This document shows, one piece after another, positions 12,490-24,649 of a stretch of DNA of 64,000 nucleotides. The notes beneath the pieces are model-generated. The model was not told where the DNA came from, did not search any database, and saw nothing but the letters and a program-made list of their open reading frames with translations. Position 1 is the stretch's first letter. Each line of letters begins with the position of its first letter. A program made the translations under genes and the position numbers. The DNA lies in NCBI GenBank assembly GCA_002104945.1, contig MCFH01000035.1:248001-312000 (forward strand). Reading direction: 5' to 3'. The stretch comes from Piromyces finnis (taxonomy: Eukaryota; Neocallimastigomycota; Neocallimastigomycetes; Neocallimastigales; Neocallimastigaceae).

Positions 12490-13615
12490 TTTTATTCTTA
12501 AATCGAAAGTAATATTAATCGTCAAAATAATATTATGAACAAGTTTCTCACTCAATAAGTGTAGGTAATACAACTACAACTATTCAAATATTAAATAATT
12601 AATGATAAAAAAATTTATTTTTTTTATTATACTAGGTTTTTTTTTGTTCTGTTAAAATATTATTAAATATTATTATTACTTGAAAGACAATAATTATTTT
12701 TAATTTAATGGAACATTAAAATTATATTCTAGTTATTTTCTGGAAAATTGGATCTAGTGAATGATTTTAAAAAAAAAAATCATTTCTAATTTCTAATTTC
12801 AAAGGAAAAATTAGAAATTATAAATTAAAACCTATTAAAAATTCTAGTATTAGTAATATGTAATTTTAAAAACAATGAATATCTATTTTATAATCAAATG
12901 ATTAATATGAAAAATTATAAATTGAGGTGAAATTAAAAGTATATTTACACTATTTCAAAAAAAAAAAAAAAAAAAAAAACTTATATATATTTAAACGCAT
13001 AATTGCAATACAATGCCAATATTTTATTTAATTATATTTTACTTAAAATCATTTACTTAACAAATTATAAGCATATTTTATCATATCTTATCATATCTTA
13101 TTATATTATCATTATCATGACAGTTTAAAAAAAAAAACATATTTATATCATATTAGTATCATATTATATTTTTTTAATCATATATTATCAATATTATCAA
13201 TATTATCAAATTTATTTTTTTTTTTATGTAAATACATCATATTTTAAAAAACAACCAACCAACCAACCAAGCAAACAAAAACAAAAAAAAAACAAACATA
13301 AAAAACTAAAAATAAAAACAAAGTACATATTTATGAATGCTAATAAAGAGCATAAAATAAATATAATAAATGTTATTAAAAAAAAAAAAAATAAAAAAAA
13401 CATTAGTTATATAATATTATTATGTAGCTCTTGTTGTTTTTAAACAATATATATAAAAATAAATAAAAATTAAAAAACAAAACAAAACAAAACAAAATGA
13501 AATGTGTAAATTTATTAAAATAATTTTTAATATTTTAACATAAAATTTTTGGATAAAAAATTTTTTATTTGGTTATAATTTTTAATATAATTTATTGCTT
13601 TATTTTTATTTTATT
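12490..13615. other. AT-rich spacer between convergent genes
   Basis: Shared 3' flank of the repeat gene (plus) and the ankyrin gene (minus). It holds A-runs at about 12957-12979 and 13379-13392, a short ACCA-type run near 13252-13270 and repeated ATTATCAT words near 13078-13210. No gene seen. Confidence 0.5.
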
Positions 13616-16600
13616 TTAAATAGATTTTAAGGATGAAAAGAATTCTTTATTTCCATTGTTTATTGAAAATATATTATTTTCATTCATATATTCATCAAAT
13701 ATATTTGGATTGTATTTCATTAAAACTTTAATTAAATTATAATTATGATGATCAAATGAAACAGTAAGAGCTGAATCCTTACAACGATCCTGTATATTGA
13801 CGTTAGCTTCATGTTCTAACAGATAGCTTACAATATCAATATTTCCTTGTTCACATGCATAAATTAAGGGTGTATCATTAAATTTATTTTGATGATTTAC
13901 TTTTGCACCATGTTCGATGAAGTATTTAATTTTAAGTATATGTCCTTCTTCACAGGCTTTCATTAATGGAGTACTACCATATTCATTCTGAATATTAATT
14001 TCCGCGCCTTGATTAATTAAATCAACCAATAAGTTATAATAAATTGGTAAATCTTTAAAAATGTTCTTATTATTCATTTGTATCATAAATTGGTTTTTAT
14101 CCGCACCATGCTCTATAAGATAGTTAACAATAGAATATTGATTATTTTCATAGGCAATTATTAATGCTGAATGGCCGGATGAATTAATTTGATTGACATT
14201 GACTTTATGGTCTATTAAATATTTTACAATAGACATAAAACCAAATTTACAGGCCTTCATTAAAGCAGAATATTGACTTTTTGTCGAACTATTAACGTCA
14301 ACCCCATGATGGACCAAAAATTGAACAGTCTCAATATCACCTTTTTCACATGCCATTAGAAGTACCGACCTTCCATAGACATCCTTCTTATTGAGATCCA
14401 TTTGATCACAATAATCAAAACATTGGGTAATAAGACTAAAATACCCTTTTTTATAGGCATTAATAATGAATTGATCGTCTATACTTGAAACTAGTTCTTT
14501 TAAACTATAATTTTCAGGATCTTTGATCCATTTCTTTATATTCATCGTCTCTTTTGTAATATGAATTAATAGGATAATTCCATAGGTTTCCGATACAGTA
14601 ATGTCTTTGGCATATCTTATAATAAATTTACATAAATTGATATTAATAGAGGTCAATGGTATAATAAATACTTGTAATCCTTCATCAATTTCTTCCTCCT
14701 CCTCCTCCTCCTCTTCTTCTTCAATGTTTTCTTCTTCTTCTTCTTCTTCCATTGTCCTAATTAAATAATGAACAATGTCGTAATGAGCGTTTTTATAAGC
14801 ATAAATTACAGCTGAATCATCTTTAACATCACAAAAATCAATAAAAGCATTATTTTCTATTAAATATTTTACAATCCTTAAATTTCCTTGCTGACATGCT
14901 AGCATTAAGGAAGATTGACCTAAATCATTGGTAGTATTAATGTTTGCTTTTTTTTGAATTAAATATTGAACTCGAGATAATTGTCCACTTTTACATGCGT
15001 ACATAAGTGCTGTGAATCCATGTTTATCTTTTTGATTAATATCTAGCCCATGATCAATAACAATTTTAGCTATTTCAAAATCCTTTGTATATTGAGATGC
15101 AAATAAGCTTTGATAATTTGAATTCTTTAGGTTTGAAATGTCGATACCACATTCAATAAAATATTTTAAACCTTCTAAATGACGACTATTGAAAGATTGT
15201 ATTATGGCTTTGGTCCTATTGAAATTTCCAATATTGTTACCTTCCACTAAACGTTTTATCAATTTAAGATTGTTATTTTCACAAGCATATAATAATGCAG
15301 TATACTTATAATTATTGATTACTTCTGTTATGGCACCTTCATGAATTAAATAATTTGCAATTTCATAATTATTTTTTTGACATGAAATAATTAAAGCGGT
15401 ATTATCGTTTCCATCAACTGCATTAATATGAGCACCTCTTTCAACCAAATATTTTACAATTTCCAGACTATTGATATTACATGCAAACATTAATAAAGTT
15501 TTTCCAAAATGATTTGAGGAATTAAGATTAGCACCGTTTTCATTTAAATATCTAATAATTTCAAAAATATCATTTAACATTTTAGTATCTACACAATAAT
15601 TATTATTCTCTTCAAATGTGAAGCTAAGTAAATGATGTGCCGCATTACTATTAATATCGGTTCTGTTGACATCCGCATGATGTTCAACTAAATATTTCAC
15701 CATATTAACATTAATATTTTCACAAGCAAACATTAATGCTGTTTGTTTTGAACTATTGGTAACGTTGATGTTGGCACCATGTTCAACCAAATATTCTACC
15801 ATAGGTAAATCATTATTTTTACTAGCTATTAATAAACCTTCAACAATATAATTTGTATAATTTTTAACAATTAAATTATTTTGTATCAAGTATTGCATAG
15901 TTTCCGTATGATTATTTTCAAAAGCTAGGGTTAATGCGGATTTTTGAAAAACATCATAGGTATTAAGATTAGCTCCATGTTCAATCAAATATTTAGATAG
16001 CTTAAAATAATTATTTTTTAATGCTTTCATCAGGCCCGTTCTTCGCTTAATGTCACATTGATTTACATCAGCACCATGCTCTATTAAATATTTAACAATA
16101 TTATATTGGTTATGTTCACAAGCCATTATTAAAGCAGTCATTCCATCCTTTGCCCGATGATGAATATTTGCACCATGTTTAATTAAAAGTTCTATAACTT
16201 CAATATTATTATTTTTACATGCCAAAGTTAATGCCTGATATCCAAAATCATTTGAGTGGGTAACTTCTGAACCATGTTCAATTAAATAATGAACGATATC
16301 GTAATTTCCATTTTCACTAGCATACATTAATCCAGTATTTTTAACATTATCCATGGCATTGACATCAGAATGATATTGAATTAAATGCTTTACTATATTA
16401 AAGTTATTACTTTGACATCCTTTAATTAGTTCAGATTCACCATACTTTCCTTTCCTATTCATGATACTATTATTTTTTAATAATAATTCAACAATGGAAT
16501 CATTTCCACCTTCACAAGCACATAATAATGCCGTTAATCCGTATTTACTAATACTATTCATATCAGCATGATGGTCAATCAAATATTTTACAATTTTATA

Positions 16601-19600
16601 ATTACCATTTTTGCATGCGTACATTAATGCTGTTCTTTTTTTGATATCTTTTGAATTAACATTAGCCCCCATATCTATCAAAAATGAAGCTATTTCGTAA
16701 CAGCCTTGCTCACATGCCATCATTAATAGAGTCTTTTTAGAATAATCATGAATTGTTTCAATATCACCGCCACTATTTACTAGGCGTTTGAATAGCATTA
16801 CATTATTATTTTCGCATGCTTTTGTTAATGCTGTTATACCATACCTATTAAACATGTTAATATTTGCATTATTTTTAATTAAATAATCAACAATTTCTAT
16901 AGAATTATTTTCACAAGCAATAATTAAAGCTGTGTTGCTACTCTCATTATTCTTATTAACATCAGCACCATGATCAATTAAATACTTTACAATTTCAATT
17001 TGATTATTACTACAACATTTCATTAATAGAGTATTTTGGGTACGATCACAATGAATATTAACATTGGCACCATTATCAATTAATCGTCTTATTATTGCCA
17101 TATTATTATTTTTACAAGCTATATAAAGCGCACTATGGCGTTTATAATCATTAGTATTATAAATATTTACATTTCCACCATGATTTAATAAATAATTTAT
17201 CATTTCAATATTATTATTTTCACATGCCATGATTAATGCGGTATCTCCAATTTTATTTTGATAGTTAATATTCATTCCCATTTCAATCAAGTATTTCATT
17301 AATTCCATTTGATTGTTTTTACACGCCATAATTAGTGCATTATTATTTTGTATATGGTGGGCCCAAATATCTGGTTGCATTTCCATTAAATATTTTGTTA
17401 TCCTTATATTATTTTCTTGACATGCTATAAGAAGAGCCGAATTTTTTTTGAAAGTATTATATTTATTGATATTTGCGCCATGTTCTACTAAATATTTAAC
17501 CATTAGTAAATTATTATTTTGACATGCATAGAAAAGAGGTGTGAATCCTTCTTTATCTTCTTGATTTACATCAATTTTTTGTTCTACTAAATAATTAACA
17601 ATACTCATATTATTTGATTTGCATGCATAAATTAAATTGGTAGTACCATCATTTGTCACTGAATTTATATCTGCTCCATGCTCCACTAAATATTTTACTA
17701 CATCTATATCATTAGTTTGGCATGCCAATAAAAGGGCTGTGTATCCAGAACTACTACAACAATTAATATCAGCGCCATGATCCACTAAATATTTTACTAT
17801 TTTAATATTACTACTGCTTTTACATATGTACATCAATGCAGTAAAACCATGCTTATTCAATTTATTAATTTCTACATCATGCTCTACTAAATAAGAAATA
17901 ATATCAAAATTATTATTTTTACAAGCTAATATTAATTCAGTATCTTCAAAAGCGTTTTCATTATTTAAATTAGCATGATGATCAATTAAATATTTTGTAA
18001 CTTCAGTATCATTATTTTCGATAGCAAACATCAAGGCTGTATAATTTAAATTGTTTGATTTATTAATATCTGCGCCGTGATGGACAAGGTATTTTACAAT
18101 TTCAATATTTTTTTTGATACAAGCTTTCATTAGTGGAGTTGAGCCATGATCATCCACCTCATTGACATTATACCCATTTTTTACTAAAATATCCACTGAT
18201 TCAATATCATTTAATAAGCACTTATTTATTAACACGTTATTTCCTAGAGTGTACTCATTATGGACATTGAATTGTCTTTTTTTTTCAAAAAGATAAACTA
18301 TATCCCAATGACCATGGTCAAATGCCACCATTTGTGGTTGATTACTATAACTATTATACAATTCAATTTTAATATTTTTTTCTAACAGATATTGAACAAT
18401 ATCATAGTACCCCTTCTCACATGCAAATACAATTGGTGTTACACCATAATGATCTGCTTTATTAATATCTGCGCCATGATCTACCAAATATTTTACTAAT
18501 TCTAAGTCTGGAAAAGCTTTCATTAATGCAGTACCTTGGTAATACGAATGTTCATTTAAATCAGCATCATGTTCAACAAGATATTTAATCATTTTAAGAT
18601 CTTTTCTTTCACATGAAATCATTAATAAGGTATCTTCGTAATCTGGTTTTACGTTAGGATCTGCATTCTTCTCCATTAAATAATTTACTAAATCGTCGTT
18701 ATCATATTTATAGGCTAAATAAAGTAACGACTGATTATTAAAACCGAGTACATTAACTGTTCCAAATTTCTTAATAATAAATTTTATCATATCCATATCT
18801 CTTGAAACTACAAACTCTTCAATTGGAACACAAAAATCCTTTGGATTAACATAGGTACTATAATCTATAATAGTTTTACAAACGGATGGATATTTAATGT
18901 TTCTGCCAATTTCTTTATATATATTAATACCATATTCAATTAAATACTTATAAAATGTATGATCTTTTTTTTTAACATATTGTAAATTTAGATAGTAATC
19001 ATTGTATGAACTAACACCATGATTTAATAAAAATTTAATGGTATTGAGATCGGTAGAATTTCCATAATAATAATATTTATTTATTATATATGAAATACCA
19101 GATTCTCCATCAAAATTATTTTTTATAGATGTGTCAGCACCATGTAGAGTTAGATATTCAATAGATTTTGAATTTCCATTTCCACATTCATCTACAAAAA
19201 TAGTTTTTGAGTAATGATCGCTGGTATCATATTTATCGAGGTCTAAACCTTGTTCCATCATAAAGTCAGCTATTTCATAATCATTATTATAAAAGCATGA
19301 ACTTAACATATCTATATAATAAAAATGTCTATTGAATATATTAGGGTCGGCTTTAAAATTCCGCAAGGACTTCAAAACCTCGATAGAGCTGGTTTTCTTT
19401 ACATTTTTTGAAAAACTATTATAAAATATTTTGACACCCTTTTTTATATAATTATTTATATCCGTATCATGAGTTTTTTCCTTTACCATATCATAAAGAT
19501 AGTTAAATGGTATTTTTACGACACCAATTTCTGTATATTCCTTATGTATTTTATTTAATTGGGTATCGGACCATGCTATTTTATTTTTTGAATTTTGAAC

Positions 19601-20275
19601 TAATATCAAGGCATATTTTTCAATATTTTTATTATATTCCTTTATAGCTATGTTTAAATATTTATCAAAATTAGTTTTATTCTTTGATTTATTGCTTTCT
19701 GTAATTTCTTCTATTTCTCCTGTTTCTGTTTCTTCACTATCTAGTAAATTACCAGAAGCAGCATACAATCTTTCTAGAAAATAATTTATATTAACTTTTC
19801 TGTGATATAAAAATTTAAATATATAATCATTTAATAAATTATTATTATAAAGATATATCAATAAATTTTCTCCATATTTATTACAGAAATTAATATCAGC
19901 ACCATGTTCCTCCAATAAATTAAATATTTTTACGTATTGTTTTATTAAAAAAAAGGAAGTTGAGTTTTTCGGAATTGCTTTCTCAAAAGCGACAAATAAT
20001 GGCACCTCATTTTCTTTCGTTTCATAATTCAAACTTGTTTTATACTTTTTACAATTCTTTATTATATATTCAATAATATCGATTGAACCGTTATTATTTA
20101 TTGCATATACTAATAAATCAAAATCTTTGTTATTTATATCGTCAATTTTAAATATATCTTTATTTACTTCTAAAAATAATTGAAAATTGTTTAATACATT
20201 CTCTTCTTTTGAATTTAATATTTTTTTAATTTCAATTGTCTTGTCGTAATTATCATTATTATTATATAAATTCAT
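13616..20275 (-). CDS. Giant ankyrin-repeat protein, 2,219 residues, single exon
   Basis: An uninterrupted frame starts at ATG 20275-20273 and is built almost entirely of ankyrin repeats, roughly 55 to 60 by eye, with typical units such as 'TALMYACKSGQLSRVQYLI' and 'KYLVEHGADIN'. The first about 80 residues and the region to about 560 hold divergent repeats; those from about 560 onward are close to consensus. Ankyrin stacks bind other proteins; no enzymatic or membrane domain is visible. An E-only stretch (about residues 1845-1870, encoded by GAA/GAG near 14685-14755) interrupts the array. There is no signal peptide and no intron, unlike most other long genes here. Such proteins are abundant in anaerobic gut fungi and amoebae. 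Binding partner and role cannot be inferred. Confidence 0.93.
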   Translation of the reverse strand: MNLYNNNDNYDKTIEIKKILNSKEENVLNNFQLFLEVNKDIFKIDDINNKDFDLLVYAINNNGSIDIIEYIIKNCKKYKTSLNYETKENEVPLFVAFEKAIPKNSTSFFLIKQYVKIFNLLEEHGADINFCNKYGENLLIYLYNNNLLNDYIFKFLYHRKVNINYFLERLYAASGNLLDSEETETGEIEEITESNKSKNKTNFDKYLNIAIKEYNKNIEKYALILVQNSKNKIAWSDTQLNKIHKEYTEIGVVKIPFNYLYDMVKEKTHDTDINNYIKKGVKIFYNSFSKNVKKTSSIEVLKSLRNFKADPNIFNRHFYYIDMLSSCFYNNDYEIADFMMEQGLDLDKYDTSDHYSKTIFVDECGNGNSKSIEYLTLHGADTSIKNNFDGESGISYIINKYYYYGNSTDLNTIKFLLNHGVSSYNDYYLNLQYVKKKDHTFYKYLIEYGINIYKEIGRNIKYPSVCKTIIDYSTYVNPKDFCVPIEEFVVSRDMDMIKFIIKKFGTVNVLGFNNQSLLYLAYKYDNDDLVNYLMEKNADPNVKPDYEDTLLMISCERKDLKMIKYLVEHDADLNEHSYYQGTALMKAFPDLELVKYLVDHGADINKADHYGVTPIVFACEKGYYDIVQYLLEKNIKIELYNSYSNQPQMVAFDHGHWDIVYLFEKKRQFNVHNEYTLGNNVLINKCLLNDIESVDILVKNGYNVNEVDDHGSTPLMKACIKKNIEIVKYLVHHGADINKSNNLNYTALMFAIENNDTEVTKYLIDHHANLNNENAFEDTELILACKNNNFDIISYLVEHDVEINKLNKHGFTALMYICKSSSNIKIVKYLVDHGADINCCSSSGYTALLLACQTNDIDVVKYLVEHGADINSVTNDGTTNLIYACKSNNMSIVNYLVEQKIDVNQEDKEGFTPLFYACQNNNLLMVKYLVEHGANINKYNTFKKNSALLIACQENNIRITKYLMEMQPDIWAHHIQNNNALIMACKNNQMELMKYLIEMGMNINYQNKIGDTALIMACENNNIEMINYLLNHGGNVNIYNTNDYKRHSALYIACKNNNMAIIRRLIDNGANVNIHCDRTQNTLLMKCCSNNQIEIVKYLIDHGADVNKNNESSNTALIIACENNSIEIVDYLIKNNANINMFNRYGITALTKACENNNVMLFKRLVNSGGDIETIHDYSKKTLLMMACEQGCYEIASFLIDMGANVNSKDIKKRTALMYACKNGNYKIVKYLIDHHADMNSISKYGLTALLCACEGGNDSIVELLLKNNSIMNRKGKYGESELIKGCQSNNFNIVKHLIQYHSDVNAMDNVKNTGLMYASENGNYDIVHYLIEHGSEVTHSNDFGYQALTLACKNNNIEVIELLIKHGANIHHRAKDGMTALIMACEHNQYNIVKYLIEHGADVNQCDIKRRTGLMKALKNNYFKLSKYLIEHGANLNTYDVFQKSALTLAFENNHTETMQYLIQNNLIVKNYTNYIVEGLLIASKNNDLPMVEYLVEHGANINVTNSSKQTALMFACENINVNMVKYLVEHHADVNRTDINSNAAHHLLSFTFEENNNYCVDTKMLNDIFEIIRYLNENGANLNSSNHFGKTLLMFACNINSLEIVKYLVERGAHINAVDGNDNTALIISCQKNNYEIANYLIHEGAITEVINNYKYTALLYACENNNLKLIKRLVEGNNIGNFNRTKAIIQSFNSRHLEGLKYFIECGIDISNLKNSNYQSLFASQYTKDFEIAKIVIDHGLDINQKDKHGFTALMYACKSGQLSRVQYLIQKKANINTTNDLGQSSLMLACQQGNLRIVKYLIENNAFIDFCDVKDDSAVIYAYKNAHYDIVHYLIRTMEEEEEEENIEEEEEEEEEEEIDEGLQVFIIPLTSININLCKFIIRYAKDITVSETYGIILLIHITKETMNIKKWIKDPENYSLKELVSSIDDQFIINAYKKGYFSLITQCFDYCDQMDLNKKDVYGRSVLLMACEKGDIETVQFLVHHGVDVNSSTKSQYSALMKACKFGFMSIVKYLIDHKVNVNQINSSGHSALIIAYENNQYSIVNYLIEHGADKNQFMIQMNNKNIFKDLPIYYNLLVDLINQGAEINIQNEYGSTPLMKACEEGHILKIKYFIEHGAKVNHQNKFNDTPLIYACEQGNIDIVSYLLEHEANVNIQDRCKDSALTVSFDHHNYNLIKVLMKYNPNIFDEYMNENNIFSINNGNKEFFSSLKSI
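14680..14755 (-). repeat. Glutamate-coding GAA/GAG tract inside the ankyrin gene
   Basis: A nearly pure trinucleotide run coding about 22 glutamates with a single N and I between them. It splits the ankyrin array between a unit ending 'DIVHYLIRTM' and one starting after 'IDEGLQVFI'. It is likely a replication-slippage expansion. Confidence 0.9.
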
Positions 20276-21085
20276 ATTTTATTACTTTTTAATAATATGA
20301 AAAGAAAAGAGAATGTTATATGTTATTATGAAAAAAATATGTAAAATATTCTCCTTTTCTTTATTTATAAATATTCCAAATTGAAAATTTACTGTCCTTT
20401 TATAATTCAATTATTTATTAATATGTTTGTTTTAATTTAGTTAATTAAAAAATCCAATTAATATTTAAAATTTTAAAAAAATATTGTAAATACATTAAAC
20501 GAATAATGTATACAAATGTATTAAACTAATGTATATTAAATATATAAACTTTAAATATCAGAAATATAAATAATACTTTATATACATTGCAAATATTACA
20601 GTTATATAATGATATGATATGTTAGGTCATGTAATCGTATTACTTTTTTTTTTTATTTAAAAAGAAAGAAAAGCATGAATTTAATAAAGAAAAATCAAAA
20701 AATTATAAATATTATTTTTTATTTTTTATAAAAAAATGAAATGTTTTTTTTTTTTATTATTAAATTTTATTTTATTTTATTTTATTTTACTTTTTATATA
20801 ATTATAAAGAATAGTCTTTTGTCAAATTTCAAGTAGATTATAATAAATGTATCGAGAATAAATAGAGTTTTGAAAATATATTACATACTTTTATATATTG
20901 GATTTTTTTTTTTTTTTTTGTTAATTTTACTTTTTGATAAAAAAAAATAAAAATAAAAAATATTCTGAATTAATGAATTAATATAATACTAAATTGAAAA
21001 TTATATATATAATATATATATATGATATATATGATATATACTATTTCTATTTATTATTATTTTGTATTTTGTATATATTATTGCT

Positions 21086-21117
<32 letters not shown>

Positions 21118-21303
21118 TATTCGTTCATTTTGTTTTTTAATTTTTTTTATTCTAAAATTTTACTTATACTTTAATTTTATTTATCGTTATTAAATGTGTG
21201 AAGATAATAATGAAAAATGAAAAAATGAAAAAAAAAAATTATATATTTATATATTATAAATATTATTAGCTATATATAATATATTATATATATTTAATAA
21301 TAC
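20276..21303. other. AT-rich intergenic spacer
   Basis: Holds the 5' flank of the ankyrin gene and the 3' flank of the MICAL-like gene. Notable only for homopolymers (T-run at about 21087-21116) and alternating TA near 21003-21040 and 21270-21295. No gene seen. Confidence 0.5.
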
Positions 21304-24300
21304 TTAATTAAGTCCTGGAGTGGTCCAAACAGAAATTCTTTTGTCACTCTTACGAGTCATATTAGTAGATGGGTATTTTTCGCTCATTAATTTAGAAACA
21401 ACTTGTTGGTGTTCAATCTTCATTCTCTTACCAACACGATCATATCTAACTAATGGATCAATTGAATAACGTTCTTGACGTTGAATATTATCACAGGTAC
21501 AACCTAATAATTGCCAGTACATCTTTTCATGTTTGGTAAGAACAGATGGTCCATCAATACCATCATTACTTTCAGCATACCAGTTTTCTGGTTCACCCAT
21601 CATTTGTAATACCCAAGCTAAATCCATAGCGGATAAAGTAGAGTAAGCTAAACCATTTCCTTGTTCCCAGAATGGTTCAACTAAGGCATCACCTATCATG
21701 GCAACAAATAAGGCCTTCTTTGGTGTGTTATCCTTATTTTCTTTTAATAATTTTTCATTCTTTGCAATTTCAGCTTCACGACGAAGACGAGCGGCTTCTT
21801 CTTCATCAATAGCCTTTTGCTTTTCTTTCTTTTTATTAAGTTCAAGAGCTTCTTTTTCAAATTCTTCTGGAAGAACCTTTACATGGTTTCTTTCTTCTTC
21901 TTCCTTTAAGAGTCTTAATCTTTCCTTTTCAGCTTCCTTTGCCTTTCTTTGTTCTTCAAGGGCTTCCTTAATTAAAATTTCATCTTCTTCTCTACCCTTT
22001 CTAAGGACTTCTTCCTTTCTTTTCTTTTCTTCTTCTTCCTTTTTCTTTAATTCCTTTTGCTTTTCACTCCATGTTGGTCCTGTTTGAACTGGTGCTGGAG
22101 CTGGATTTTCCTTTTTCTTTTCTTCTTCTTTTTGTTGAGCAAAAGCTTTTTGTCTTTCACTCCATGTTGGTCCAGTGCTCTTTGGAATCTTAAGATCCTT
22201 TTCCTTTGGCTTATCAGCGTTTGCAGTAATAGATTCCCATTTATTGACATTAATTTTTGAAACCTTCTTTACTAGTTCAGGCTTCTTAACATTATTGTCA
22301 TCAGAAACTTGAGCAAAGAAACTCATTCTTTTAGAAACTAAACCTGATAAGTTTTTAGATGGGAAATCTTTTGGCTTGCTGGAGAAACTCTTTTGTTGCT
22401 GTTGTTGTTGTTGCTGTTCGAAAGCACGAAGAGAATTTCTTGAAAGTGGTCTTGGAATTGGACTAGAAGAACCACCTCTTCTTCTTAATTCATTCATTAA
22501 TCTAGCATCTTCATCCATTTTTTTCTTAGCAAGAGCAGCTTCTTCCATTCTTCTTTTAGCATCTTCTTCAGCTCTCTTCTTTCTTGCTTCTTCTTCGGCC
22601 TTTCTCTTAGCTTCTTCTTCAGCTTTTCTCTTAGCTTCTTCTTCGGCCTTCTTTTTAGCTTCTTCTTCGACCTTCTTTCTAGCTTCTTCTTCGGCTTTTC
22701 TTCTGGCTTCTTCTTCTGCCTTTCTTCTAGCTTCTTCTTCTGCCTTTCTTCTGGCTTCTTCTTCCTTACGCTTTCTTTCAATTTCTAATTCCATTTCTCT
22801 TCTGCGCTTCATTCTATCATTATATATTTCTTCCTTTTCAATTCTTTCTTTATTTGGAATTCTCTTTATAATTTTTTGTGGTGGTTCAACCTTTGGTGGA
22901 GTATATTCAAATGGCTAAAAAAAAAATTTATAAAATAATTATATATCATAAGTATTATTATAAATTAATTTAAATAGAATACATTTATAGTTATTCTTGT
23001 GTTGCCTTTTTTTAAAATGACTTTTTAAAGTAAAAATCGAAAATAAATAAATAAAAAAAATATTTCTTATATTACCTCAACTAAGAATTTACTTGGTTTA
23101 TTAGAACAATGACGTTCTGAAATATTATAAATTCCAATGAATGGTTTATTAGATTTATTTGAAATAGATAAAAGACAGGTAGCTGGGATTTTACATTTAT
23201 CAGCAACTCTTCTAAGATAGGTTGCTAAAATGTCGTAATTTACATTTTCTGGTTCTAATAATTCATCTAAATCATCTCTATCTTCATTTAAAACACCAGT
23301 TTCTAATAAGTTTTCCTTACTAGGAGTGGTTAAAATGAAATGTGTTTCATCAGCATTGTAAATAATATTTGAAAATTGAACAGCACAAACACCATGTTTA
23401 AATGGAGCATATTTAGCTTTACTTAAATTTGAAATACTGTTATCAGTATCAAAATTTGCAGTTATAGCAATATCATGAAGACCAGGAATAACTTGTCTTT
23501 CAAAGTTAAATTCCTTCATTATATTTGTATTATGACCTGAAGCATCAACTAATACATTAAATTCATAATTTTTAAGTTCTTCATGTTCAGTTTCAAAAGT
23601 AGCAGTATAATATGGTGATTTTTTGTTATCGAAACGATTAACATATTTATATTCGGAATTTGGATAAACTATTTAATAGTGAGATGAAAAGTTTTTTTAA
23701 AGAAAACAGAAAATGAAAAGGATTATTTGAGTTATTTATAATATTTTATATAAAATTTTATAACAAAATATGGCAATATTAAAATAAAATATTATATATT
23801 AATAGTTAATTATAAATTTGTGTTTCTAAAATAATTACCTCTTACACCAAGAATAAGTGCAATTTTTAATAAGCAAAGTTGAAGTCTCTTTGTAGAGATT
23901 AAATCGTGTCCATGAACACCAAATTCTTTATAGAGATCTCGAACACCCAAATCACGAAGATCGATAAGATCGAAATCCCAAGCTTCTAAAATTTCAGTTC
24001 TATCAAAGAAATTCTTCTTTTCAGCAACAACGATATTATTGAATTTTAAAAAGGCAGCTTCAATAGCCATTCTAAGACCGGCTGGACCTGCCCCGATAAT
24101 AAGAATGTTTCTTTCTTGTGGATATATTTTTTTATTATCTTCACGATATTCTTCTCTTTTTCTTAAGAATTCTTCGTAAACTTTTGCACTTTTTTGGTAT
24201 TCTTGGGCTTCAAAATGATTATCTAAACCTTTCCATAGTGGACGTAAGTGTGGAATAGTACGGATACTTGCCTTTTTTAAATTGTTATAAACAATTTGTG

Positions 24301-24649
24301 GTTCTTTTGTTTTAACGCTGAAAGTATCATTTTTGACTATTTCTTCAATTTCAAGGAATTCTGGTAAATTTCTCCAAGATTCATCTTCTGGAACAGATAA
24401 ATCAATTGGTGTTGTATCTCTCTTTGGTTGTGGTTTTGATATTGGTTGAATGTTTCTATTGAAAATATTTGCTATTTCATTAGTATTACCACCACCTTCC
24501 TTCATTTTTTCTAATTTATCTACACAAGATTGTTTGTATTCTTGGAAAGCCTCTAAGGTTTCTTCTAAATCATCAGCTTCAACAAATTTTATTAAATTTT
24601 CTTTGACATTTGAAGTGTCAGTCTTTAAAGCAGTAATTCCACCCAACAT
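21304..24649 (-). CDS. MICAL-like FAD monooxygenase with a coiled-coil insertion
   Basis: Three exons, 24649-23839, 23668-23076 and 22914-21304, join in frame (phases 1 and 0) to 1,004 residues. The protein carries the MICAL flavoprotein monooxygenase core: an N-terminal helical segment ('ETLEAFQEYK'), dinucleotide-binding GAGPAG at 186-191 followed by 'VVAEKKNFFDRTEILEAWDF', a DG-like 'VLVDASGHNT', 'DIAITANFDTDNS', 'DETHFILTT', and the second FAD motif 'MIGDALVEPFWEQGNGLA' near 875. MICALs oxidise methionines of F-actin with NADPH and disassemble filaments. There are no calponin-homology or LIM domains, so this is a catalytic-core-only form. About 400 residues (469-866) of KAEEEARR-type repeats, a Q-run and two TGPTWSE(R/K)QK motifs interrupt the core between the substrate-side sheet and the GD motif. 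The second donor choice (AG|GTAATT over GT|GTAAGA) was set by reading frame. Confidence 0.85.
22570..22770 (-). repeat. 24-bp coding repeat (KAEEEARR units)
   Basis: About eight tandem 24-bp units encode AEEEARRK/AEEEAKRK, forming a continuous charged helix inside the MICAL-like protein. Unit variants (KVEEEAKK, RAEEDAKR) mark the edges. Confidence 0.9.

Noticed and set aside
22376-22918. Plus-strand frame opposite the MICAL-like insert
   Set aside because: Mirror of the KAEEEARR repeat; the minus-strand reading has domain motifs and splice sites.
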